Made by a program: the position numbers and the translations under genes
Part shown: positions 1-5,831 of the stretch, piece by piece
Position numbering within the stretch: the stretch's first letter is position 1
How the letters are laid out: each line of letters begins with the position of its first letter
Notes under the pieces: generated by a model
The model's input: only the letters and a program-made list of their open reading frames with translations
The model's database searches: none
What the model was told of the DNA's origin: nothing
From: Deltaproteobacteria bacterium
Lineage (GTDB): Bacteria > Desulfobacterota > Syntrophia > Syntrophales > UBA5619
NCBI GenBank assembly: GCA_023487865.1
Contig: JAMDBG010000189.1
Span: 1-11,908, forward strand
Length of the DNA: 11,908 nucleotides
Direction: 5' to 3'

Positions 1-1486
1 CTGGATCGCGATCATCGGACCGATCATCGCGATCCAGTGGGGGTGGCTCCCCGCCCTGATCTGGATCCTCGCCGGCGCCTTCTTCATCGGCTGGGTCCAG
101 GATTACGCGAGCATGATGGTGGCCATGCGCAACGACGGCGCCTCCTTCGGCGGCCTCAGCCACAAGCTGATCTCGCCGCGCGCCCGTGTCATCCTCCTGG
201 CGTTCATCTACTTCTACCTGCTTCTGATCGCCGGGGCATTCGGGAATGTCGTCGTCAGCACGACGACCGGCCTCAAGGCGGCCCCGATGGCCTGGCTCTT
301 TTTGACGATCGGCGGCATCCTCGCCGGTCAGATGATCTACAAGTGGCGAAAAGACATCATCCTGACCACCGTCGTCACCGTGGTCATCGCCCTCGCCGGC
401 ATCTATCTTGGCAGCCTCCTCCCCTCCGACCAGGTCCTCGGCAAGGAGCTCTCCAGCAGCCGGCCGGTATGGGCGGTCGTGGCCTTCGTTTTCTGTTACT
501 TCGGCGCCGTGCTCCCGATCTGGCGTTTCGCATTGCCGATCAACTATGTCGCTTCCTACATCGTCTTTTTAGGACTCTTCTTCGGGATGATCGGGATCGT
601 CATCCTCCATCCCGATTTTACCCTCCCCGCCTACACCAGCTTTAGTATCGGGATCGGCCCGCTATGGCCGATCCTGTTCGTCACGATCGCCTGCGGGGCG
701 ATTTCCGGATGGCACAGCATCGTCTCCAGTTCGGGCACGGCGCGACAGCTCGAGAATGAACTCGATGCCCGTCCCGTCGGGGGCGGCGTCATGCTCGTCG
801 AGATGCTTCTGGCAGTCTTTGCCCTGATCATCGCCGGATCGATCTATGCCTCCCCGGTGGAATACGGTGCAGCGGTCAAACTCGGACCGGGGGGCGTCTT
901 CGCCGCGGGGGTCTCCAAATTCCTCGGCGCCCTGGGGCTGCCGGCCGACATCGGCCGGTCTTACGGGAGCGTCATGATGATCGTTCTGGCGATCACCATC
1001 ATGCAGCTGGTCGTCCGCTTCATGCGCGTCGCGACTTCGGAGCTGTTGAGCGACATCAGCCCGGTCTTCCGGAACCCCCACGTCGGCACCTTTATCGCGA
1101 GTGTATTGGGAATCATCCTTGTCCTGACAGGGTGGTGGCAGTACCTCTGGGTCCTCTTCGGCGGAGCGAACCAGCTCATGGCCTCTTTGGCCCTGATGAT
1201 CATTACCGTCTGGCTCATCTCGGAAGGAAAGAGCTACGCCTGGACCCTTTATCCGATGCTCTTCATGTTCGTCACCACCGTGGCGGCGCTCCTGTACACC
1301 TCCTATAACCTGCTGCAAAAAGTTTTCGCAGGCGGTGTCCAGGGCGAGGCGTTCGTGGGAAATCTGCTGATGGGTCTGGTGGGATTTTTCCTCGTCATCT
1401 GCGCCCTGATCCTGGGCTATGAAGGAATTGTGGCGTTCAACCGCTTCCGCTCGATGAAGGGGCAGGCGGCGCCGGCCAAAGCGTAA
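1..1486 (+). CDS. cstA: CstA family carbon-starvation / peptide-pyruvate transporter, 5' truncated by window edge
   Basis: The reading frame is open from base 2, so the gene starts outside the window; 494 residues are visible, ending at TAA 1484-1486. The internal ATG at 113 is not the start, because the 37 residues before it (GPIIAIQWGWLPALIWILAG and on) match the conserved N-terminal CstA core. CstA proteins are multi-pass inner-membrane transporters induced on carbon limitation, linked in enterobacteria to peptide and pyruvate uptake. Visible support includes many hydrophobic helices, the early DYASMMVAMRNDGASFGGLS region, and the conserved FGGANQLMASLALMIITVWL segment near residue 387, equivalent to the FGIANQL motif of the family. 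The short polar, Ala/Lys-rich C-terminus (MKGQAAPAKA) is cytoplasmic-looking. A gap of 274 bases with a hairpin separates it from the next gene, so co-transcription with the ATPase cluster is uncertain. The family call is firm; the substrate cannot be told from sequence. Confidence 0.9.
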   Translation, partial: WIAIIGPIIAIQWGWLPALIWILAGAFFIGWVQDYASMMVAMRNDGASFGGLSHKLISPRARVILLAFIYFYLLLIAGAFGNVVVSTTTGLKAAPMAWLFLTIGGILAGQMIYKWRKDIILTTVVTVVIALAGIYLGSLLPSDQVLGKELSSSRPVWAVVAFVFCYFGAVLPIWRFALPINYVASYIVFLGLFFGMIGIVILHPDFTLPAYTSFSIGIGPLWPILFVTIACGAISGWHSIVSSSGTARQLENELDARPVGGGVMLVEMLLAVFALIIAGSIYASPVEYGAAVKLGPGGVFAAGVSKFLGALGLPADIGRSYGSVMMIVLAITIMQLVVRFMRVATSELLSDISPVFRNPHVGTFIASVLGIILVLTGWWQYLWVLFGGANQLMASLALMIITVWLISEGKSYAWTLYPMLFMFVTTVAALLYTSYNLLQKVFAGGVQGEAFVGNLLMGLVGFFLVICALILGYEGIVAFNRFRSMKGQAAPAKA

Positions 1487-1567
1487 AACCGCCGGACGCA
1501 AAACCGGTCCGGCGTCGGCCGGATCCGGCGGCCGGTGGGCCGTCGTCAGCGGTGTCAGGTCTGTCGC

Positions 1568-1600
1568 CCTTCGGCCGGGAGTTTGTCAAACGGCCGAAGG
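1568..1600. repeat. Perfect 10-bp inverted repeat between cstA and the ATPase cluster (hairpin, possible terminator or regulatory site)
   Basis: The arms CCTTCGGCCG (1568-1577) and CGGCCGAAGG (1591-1600) are exact reverse complements around a 13-base spacer whose inner part (TTTGTCAAA) can pair further. It lies 82 bases after the cstA stop and about 160 bases before the next start. No clear run of T follows, so a standard intrinsic terminator is only one possibility; a protein-binding site or attenuator would look the same. The rest of 1487-1760 contains a 12-bp palindrome GCCGGATCCGGC (1518-1529), and I see no convincing promoter or gene. Confidence 0.5.
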
Positions 1601-1760
1601 ATGGCAGACCCGCTGTTTGTGTATTTGCCGGATTTGTCCCATTGCGCATCTTTAAGCGCCTGCCGCTCCCGCGGAAAGGGGGATCGATGCGGCCGCAAAC
1701 GCGGCCGGATTCTAGCCTGGGAGGGAAGGGCAGGAAAAGGTGAATCAAGGAGAAGCATTT

Positions 1761-2027
1761 ATGTCGAAAGAGAAAAAGGGAGGCTTTTTTCAAGCCATCA
1801 AGGAGTTTGCTTACGGGGTCGCCGCCCACGATTCGGCGCGTTTTGCCCTGAAATCCCGGGCGAGCATGGAGCACCTGTTCATTCTCATCACGATGGGGGA
1901 CATGCTCGGCGTCCCCATCCTCCCCCCCTACTATTCGCTCCGCCTGCTTCCCTACGTGGTGCCCCAGATCGCCACATGGAAACGGCGGATGCTCCGGGAG
2001 AAAGACCTGACGGACGCCCTGGCGTAA
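1761..2027 (+). CDS. Unrecognised 88-aa protein with hydrophobic core, first gene of the paired-ATPase cluster
   Basis: The ATG at 1761 is preceded by AAGGAGAA (1748-1755) at good spacing, so it is preferred over the in-frame GTG at 1740, which itself lies just before this ribosome binding site. The product has 88 residues. A basic N-terminus (MSKEKKGG) is followed by an amphipathic stretch to about residue 35. Next comes a hydrophobic, proline-interrupted segment at about 39-68 (LFILITMGDMLGVPILPPYY and on), then a basic tail (WKRRMLREK). The hydrophobic part with its PxxPP kink could be a membrane-inserted hairpin or a peripheral membrane helix; there is no signal peptide and no cysteine. 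I do not recognise a family. It lies 61-76 bases ahead of two ArsA/Get3-like ATPases in the same direction, so a role as their membrane partner, anchor or client is a reasonable inference but is not shown by the sequence. Confidence 0.75.
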   Translation: MSKEKKGGFFQAIKEFAYGVAAHDSARFALKSRASMEHLFILITMGDMLGVPILPPYYSLRLLPYVVPQIATWKRRMLREKDLTDALA

Positions 2028-2082
2028 GCTGTTACCCGGTTCATCCAGGCGGAGAGGGGAACGCGCGAACGGAATCTTTCAG

Positions 2083-2093
2083 AAGGGGGTGAT
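2083..2093 (+). promoter_or_regulatory. Extended Shine-Dalgarno sequence overlapping the GTG candidate start of the first ATPase
   Basis: AAGGGGGTGAT matches the anti-Shine-Dalgarno-complementary sequence AAGGAGGTGAT except for one base. It covers the in-frame GTG at 2089, which therefore cannot be the start served by this site. The site points to a start further downstream, at the in-frame TTG 2104 or possibly an ATT at 2098. Confidence 0.55.
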
Positions 2094-2103
2094 TATCATT
2101 TCA

Positions 2104-3078
2104 TTGACCACGATTTTCGATCAATACCCGGACCGGCGCTACATCATGTTCGGAGGCAAAGGCGGCCTCGGCAAGACCACCTTTTCGGCGGCAACGGCCT
2201 ACTATCTGGCCAAGCAGGGGAAGAAGGTCCTGGTTTTTTCCGTCGACCCCCAGGCCTCTCTCAGCGACATCTTCCGGGAGAACATCTTCGGGAAGGGCCC
2301 CACGGAGATCATGCCCAATCTCTATGCCCAGGAGATCGACGCGGATAAAAGGGTGAAGGCGTACCAGAACGAGATCCGCCAGAAGATCCTCGACATGTAC
2401 GGGATGGAGCAGATCCCGGAAGAGATCGAAAGCTACATCCAGGCGGCCGCTGCGGAGCCGGCGATGGAGGAGAGCGCGATCTTCGACGAGGTGGTGGATA
2501 TCGTCGTCAAGGGCGGCTATGACTACTACATCTACGACCTCGTCCCCCTGGGACACGCGCTCTATTATCTCAGCATGGCCTCGGTCTACGACAGCTGGAT
2601 CGACAATATCACCGGTCTTCGGCAGCAGATGCGGGAGTACGACCAGGTGGCAGCGGTGATCCGCCGGGACAAGGGGGAACTCGACGAAGACGCCATCCTG
2701 AACGAACTGCTCTATATCAAGGACCGGATCAACAAATCCTCGCGGATCCTTACCGACAAGAAGATGACCGCCTTCTTCTTCGTCCTCACGGCGGAGGAGA
2801 TGATCATCAGCGACACGCTCAAGGCCGCGGAGCTCTTCGCCAAGTTCGACGTGCCGCTTTCCGGCTACATCATCAACCGCGTCCTGCCCGCGGAACTGAA
2901 GGATCAGAACATCCCCGAATATCTCAAAAACCGTCTGGTCATGCAGGAGCACTACCTTAGGGTCATCGACAACCGGTTCGGAAAGGAGATCCTCGCCAGG
3001 GTCCCCGAGATGGAACGGGACGTGACCGGTCTGGACATGATCGAGAAGGTGGCGAAGGGGATGTTCGGCGATTTCTGA
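2104..3078 (+). CDS. ArsA/Get3-family P-loop ATPase, first of a tandem pair (intact switch I, altered switch II)
   Basis: About 324 residues from TTG 2104. This start is chosen because the strong ribosome binding site at 2083-2093 overlaps the GTG at 2089, and because Leu1 aligns with Met9 of the paralogue next door. The family is the deviant-Walker-A ATPases that act as dimers, such as Get3/TRC40 and ArsA. Visible motifs are GKGGLGKT at 18-25 with the signature second lysine Lys19, and switch I SVDPQAS with Asp48 in the position of the water-activating aspartate. The switch II region reads DLVPLGH (145-151) instead of DTAPTGH. The adenine-loop-like segment AFFFVLTAEE and a C-terminal RVPEMERDVTGLDMI, equivalent to the VPL...EV.G region, complete the fold. 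There is no cysteine anywhere, so no ArsA-type arsenite site and no Get3-type CxxC zinc site. Its stop is 29 bases before the next start, implying one operon. A soluble, membrane-targeting role is inferred. Family is firm; cargo is unknown. Confidence 0.85.
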   Translation: MTTIFDQYPDRRYIMFGGKGGLGKTTFSAATAYYLAKQGKKVLVFSVDPQASLSDIFRENIFGKGPTEIMPNLYAQEIDADKRVKAYQNEIRQKILDMYGMEQIPEEIESYIQAAAAEPAMEESAIFDEVVDIVVKGGYDYYIYDLVPLGHALYYLSMASVYDSWIDNITGLRQQMREYDQVAAVIRRDKGELDEDAILNELLYIKDRINKSSRILTDKKMTAFFFVLTAEEMIISDTLKAAELFAKFDVPLSGYIINRVLPAELKDQNIPEYLKNRLVMQEHYLRVIDNRFGKEILARVPEMERDVTGLDMIEKVAKGMFGDF

Positions 3079-3107
3079 CAGAGATGAGATTTGGGAGGAG
3101 AAGAGCC

Positions 3108-4094
3108 GTGGACAACAAGATCACGATCAGCATGACCCAATACATGAAGGACCACCCGCGGATGAAGTACATCTTCTTCGGCGGCAAGGGGGGTGTCGGA
3201 AAGACGGTCATGGCGGGAACGGCGGCCCTGTGGGCCGCCAAGCAGGGGAAAAGGACGCTCCTGGCCTCGACCAATCCCGTCCACCGCCTCTCGAGCCTGC
3301 TGGAGCAGGACGTGTTCGGGAAGGCGGCCGTGGTCTGCGACGAGAAGAACTGTTACGCCTTCGAGATCGACACCAAAGACACGATCGAACGGTCCAAAAA
3401 CGAGATCCGCAAGAAGATGAACTGGTTTTTGAAATTCGCCGACATCACGACCAAGGCCGATGATTTCATCGAGTCGGCCACGATGAACCCGGCCTTCGAG
3501 GAATCGGCGATGTTCGAGAATATGGTCGATTTGATGTTCAAGGATGAATACGACTTCTACGTCTTCGACACTGCCCCGACGGCCAACGCCCGGCGGCTCC
3601 TGGGGATGTCGAAGGTCTACTCCCTCTGGGTGGACAAGATGCTCAAGAGCCGCAGCGAGGCAAAGTCCCTGCGGGAGCTCCTCTCCTATACGAAGAAGAA
3701 GGAGGCGGACCCCCTCATGGACGACCTGCTGGCCTTCAAGGACCGGATGGGCAAGGCCGCCGAGCTCCTCAAGGACGAGGCGATGACGGCCTTTTTCTTC
3801 GTCACCCTGCCGGAGAGCCTCCCCATCGCCGTCATCACCCGGTTCATCAACTGGTTCCATGAATTCGGCATCCCCGTAGGGGGCGTCATCGTCAACGGCC
3901 TGATCCAGAAGGAGCAGACCGGCGCAGATACCATCGAATTCGTCCAGAACCGGATCAAGATGCAGGAAGAACACATGAAGGAGATCTGGGAGATCTTCGG
4001 GGACCGCGTCCGGGCGATCCTGCCGCTCCTGGAGACGGAGATCAAGGGGGCCAAGATGCTCACCCGGACGATCGATTACCTCTTCGTTCCGTAA
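3108..4094 (+). CDS. ArsA/Get3-family P-loop ATPase, second of a tandem pair (Asn replaces switch I Asp)
   Basis: 328 residues from GTG 3108, chosen because GGGAGGAG (3093-3100) lies 7 bases upstream; the earlier in-frame ATG 3084 lacks such a site. It is clearly paralogous to the preceding protein along its length. The Walker A is GKGGVGKT (26-33) with signature Lys27. Switch I reads STNPVHR with Asn56 where the family has the catalytic aspartate of STDPAH. Switch II is DTAPTAN (154-160), close to the canonical DTAPTGH. The nucleotide-base segment FFFVTLPESLP and a C-terminal ILPLLETEIKGAKML match the family pattern. Its only cysteines form CDEKNC around residues 76-81, which is not the cysteine arrangement of ArsA. 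In yeast Get3, Asp57 to Asn blocks hydrolysis, so this subunit is predicted to bind ATP but hydrolyse it poorly. Together with its neighbour, which has the opposite defect, it probably forms a heterodimer. The gene is followed by a strong hairpin. Confidence 0.85.
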   Translation: MDNKITISMTQYMKDHPRMKYIFFGGKGGVGKTVMAGTAALWAAKQGKRTLLASTNPVHRLSSLLEQDVFGKAAVVCDEKNCYAFEIDTKDTIERSKNEIRKKMNWFLKFADITTKADDFIESATMNPAFEESAMFENMVDLMFKDEYDFYVFDTAPTANARRLLGMSKVYSLWVDKMLKSRSEAKSLRELLSYTKKKEADPLMDDLLAFKDRMGKAAELLKDEAMTAFFFVTLPESLPIAVITRFINWFHEFGIPVGGVIVNGLIQKEQTGADTIEFVQNRIKMQEEHMKEIWEIFGDRVRAILPLLETEIKGAKMLTRTIDYLFVP

Positions 4095-4113
4095 AGAAAA
4101 AGGGATTGTGCAA

Positions 4114-4151
4114 CAAAGGCAAAGGCCGGTCAGGACCGGCCTTTGCCTTTG
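4114..4151. terminator. Strong intrinsic terminator-like hairpin closing the ATPase cluster
   Basis: An 18-bp perfect inverted repeat, with arms 4114-4131 and 4134-4151, lies 20 bases after the stop of the second ATPase. The stem core is GGCCGGTC/GACCGGCC and the distal part carries CAAAGGCAAA on the left and its complement TTTGCCTTTG on the right. The T-rich right arm fits an intrinsic terminator, and the A-rich left arm would allow it to work on the other strand too. No long T-run follows the stem. Confidence 0.75.
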
Positions 4152-4463
4152 ATCCCCAATTATTATGCCAAGAAGGCCAGGTGCAGAAAGATCCATCATT
4201 TTCACTGACGGTCCTGCTTATCAATAGACAGTAAATAGCGCCGTTATTGCCTCCTGAAGGTGAGCGTCCGGCAGTTCCGAAGGAGATCCACCCTTTCGAA
4301 TGGTAATCAATAATGAAAACAGAGGCAATTGCTTGACTCATCGGTGCACCCGGCACAGGTGTCCGCACCAAGCGCCAAGCGGAGAAAACAAACCTGTCAC
4401 ATTAAGGGAAACCGTACTACTCGATTCGGTTCAATCGAGAAAAGGAAGGGAGGATGGCTGGGT
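4152..4463. other. Non-coding interval of about 310 bases between the ATPase cluster and the DUF3795 gene
   Basis: No convincing gene is seen here on either strand. The short frames present lack ribosome binding sites at usable spacing and family-like sequence. The base composition is more AT-rich than upstream. A TTGACT hexamer at 4333-4338 resembles a -35 box, but no -10 box lies at the right distance, so I do not call a promoter. The promoter of the following genes probably lies in this stretch. Confidence 0.4.
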
Positions 4464-4985
4464 ATGGACGGATGGAACGAGCAAGAAATCCGCAACAAGG
4501 ACCTGATGGCCCCTTGCGGCCTTTACTGCGGTGCCTGCGGCATTTATATCGCAACGCGAGACGGCAATGAAAAATTCAAGGCCATTCTGGGGAAACTTTA
4601 CGGGACAAAACCCGAGGATACGGAGTGCTATGGGTGCATGCAGACTGACCCTCCGAAAAAGATGTACAGCTATTGTAAGATATGCAAGATCAGGAACTGC
4701 ATCCAGTCCAAGGGATATTACTCCTGCCACCAGTGCAACGAATGGCCGTGTGATCGGATTGATAATTTCATTCTTGCCACAGGTATCAGGGTTATGAAAA
4801 GAGCGATTCCTGTCTGGCGGACCAAGGTGGCCGAACACGGCGACGAGGCGGGCAGCGTCGAATGGGCGCGGTCGGAATGCGAGCGTTATCACTGCCCCGC
4901 CTGTGGTAATCCGCTTTTCAGAGGTGCACAGCAGTGTCGATCGTGCAAAAGACCGCTGGCGGATGAACTGGATGGATCGATCTGA
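4464..4985 (+). CDS. DUF3795 family cysteine-rich protein with C-terminal zinc ribbon
   Basis: 173 residues from ATG 4464, with GGAGG at 4449-4453 ten bases upstream; earlier in-frame starts lack a good site. The protein has sixteen cysteines. The N-terminal block MAPCGLYCGACGIY (Cys18, 22, 25) is the hallmark opening of DUF3795. It is followed by CYGC (55, 58), CKICKIRNC (71, 74, 79) and CHQCNEWPC (88, 91, 96). The last 35 residues add two CxxC knuckles, CPAC (144, 147) and CRSC (158, 161), typical of a zinc ribbon. DUF3795 proteins are common in anaerobic bacteria and archaea and have no established function; metal (zinc or Fe-S) binding is inferred from the cysteine pattern. There is no signal peptide, so it is probably cytoplasmic. 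A flavin reductase family gene follows 95 bases later and may be co-expressed. Confidence 0.85.
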   Translation: MDGWNEQEIRNKDLMAPCGLYCGACGIYIATRDGNEKFKAILGKLYGTKPEDTECYGCMQTDPPKKMYSYCKICKIRNCIQSKGYYSCHQCNEWPCDRIDNFILATGIRVMKRAIPVWRTKVAEHGDEAGSVEWARSECERYHCPACGNPLFRGAQQCRSCKRPLADELDGSI

Positions 4986-5080
4986 AAAAACAACCAAAAG
5001 ATGAAAAGAGTTCAGGCATCTCTGGAGAGAGTCAACAGAAGCACCCATCCGTTTTAAATGAATAACAAAAGGAGCTTGCG

Positions 5081-5581
5081 ATGAAAAATGTGGACTATAT
5101 GCATGTTGCCGAGGACAGCATCACGAAGATTAACCAGGGTGCTTTCTTAACCGTTAAATCCGGAAATGCGCTTAACACCATGACCATCGGTTGGGCCACC
5201 TTCGGCGTGATCTGGAGCAAACCGATTATGATGGTGGCAGTATGGTTAAGTCGGCACACCTTCGGGATCATCGAGGCAGCCAAGGATTTTACCGTAACAG
5301 TTCCGATGGGGGACATGCATAAAGAGACGGCATATTGCGGTTCGAAATCCGGCCGGAACGTGGATAAGTTTAAGATGTGTCATCTGGAAACAACCGCTGG
5401 TCGCCATGTCGTTTCGCCTATTATAAAAACCCGAGGACGCCATTACGAGTGTAAAATCATTTACAAGTCTGCAATGGACCCGGCGCACCTTGATAAGGAT
5501 TATGATTCATTCCTCTATCCGAAAAAGGATTATCATACTCTTTATTTTGGTGAAGTATTGGCTTGCTACGAAACCGACTGA
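5081..5581 (+). CDS. Flavin reductase-like, FMN-binding split-barrel protein (flavoredoxin type)
   Basis: 166 residues from ATG 5081, with AAAAGGAG (5067-5074) at normal spacing. The sequence GAFLTVKSGNALNTMTIGWA (20-39), then FGVIWSKPIMMVAVW and a SRHTFGIIE segment, matches the FMN-binding core of the flavin reductase-like family. Anaerobes carry many such stand-alone versions that bind FMN and pass electrons, flavoredoxin of sulfate reducers being the reference. Cys86 and Cys100, in AYCGSKSGRNVDKFKMC, sit in the region that often holds the GxxSGRDVDKF motif of these proteins. No signal peptide is present. The protein is full length for the family. The electron donor and acceptor cannot be told from sequence; the neighbouring Cys-rich DUF3795 protein is a possible but unproven partner. 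Confidence 0.85.
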   Translation: MKNVDYMHVAEDSITKINQGAFLTVKSGNALNTMTIGWATFGVIWSKPIMMVAVWLSRHTFGIIEAAKDFTVTVPMGDMHKETAYCGSKSGRNVDKFKMCHLETTAGRHVVSPIIKTRGRHYECKIIYKSAMDPAHLDKDYDSFLYPKKDYHTLYFGEVLACYETD

Positions 5582-5693
5582 TATTCAAAAGAAGATGGGG
5601 GCTGGCTTCTTAGGACAGGAGACAGGGGATTGCTTGAGCAGCACTCCTTTTAACTGGACAGCCAATTGCAATTACGGTTGTGGAGGTACAGCA

Positions 5694-5831
5694 ATGGAAT
5701 CCAAATGCGAAAGATGCTGGTTGCGGAACTATGCGGAGCGAAGGCCAAATGCCCTACTCTCCAGGATTTGGCGATGGCACACCGGGTGGTGTCCGGGCTG
5801 GAAAGCCTACCAAAAAGAATTGGCAGAGAAA
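5694..5831 (+). other. Cys/Trp-rich 46-residue segment fused in frame ahead of the lipoprotein signal (possible separate small gene)
   Basis: This segment has its own excellent ribosome binding site (GGAGG 5682-5686, 7 bases before ATG 5694). It encodes MESKCERCWL at its start and WRWHTGWCPGWKAY near its end. Cys5, Cys8, His29 and Cys33 could bind a metal. The pattern CxxC...RIWRWHTGWCPGWKAY resembles, from memory, a small stand-alone protein found in anaerobes; I cannot confirm this here. No stop separates it from the lipoprotein signal that begins at GTG 5832. A cytosolic metal-binding segment before a secretion signal makes little sense as one protein, so either two genes lost the stop between them, or translation restarts at 5832. 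Confidence 0.5.

Noticed and set aside
1..37. Perfect 12-bp inverted repeat (arms 1-12 and 26-37) at the very start of the window.
   Set aside because: It lies within the cstA coding frame and comes from repeated Ile/Ala/Gly codons (GATC, ATCG) encoding IAIIGPIIAIQ; coding constraint explains it better than a regulatory role.
662..1501. Long minus-strand open frame opposite cstA (279 codons).
   Set aside because: It is the shadow of a GC-rich gene: His/Asp/Arg-rich product with no family-like features and no ribosome binding site.
1535..2092. 185-codon plus-strand frame across the leader and the small gene.
   Set aside because: It overlaps the 88-aa gene in another frame, lacks a ribosome binding site and has Arg/Gly/Pro-rich shadow composition.
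2101..2952. 283-codon minus-strand open frame opposite the first ATPase.
   Set aside because: Antisense shadow of a well-supported gene with biased composition.
2104..4094. Annotation of the ATPase pair as arsenite efflux ATPases.
   Set aside because: ArsA-type cysteines are absent, and no arsB, arsD, arsR or arsC lies in the window.
2952..4205. 417-codon minus-strand open frame opposite the second ATPase.
   Set aside because: The plus strand encodes a clear P-loop ATPase; the minus product is low-complexity Asp/Leu/His-rich and runs through the terminator hairpin.
4333..4361. TTGACT resembling a -35 promoter element.
   Set aside because: The bases at the -10 distance (CAGGTG) do not match a sigma-70 box.
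4300..4506. 68-codon ORF ahead of the DUF3795 gene.
   Set aside because: The nearest purine-rich site is too far from its ATG, and it runs into the DUF3795 gene in a different frame.
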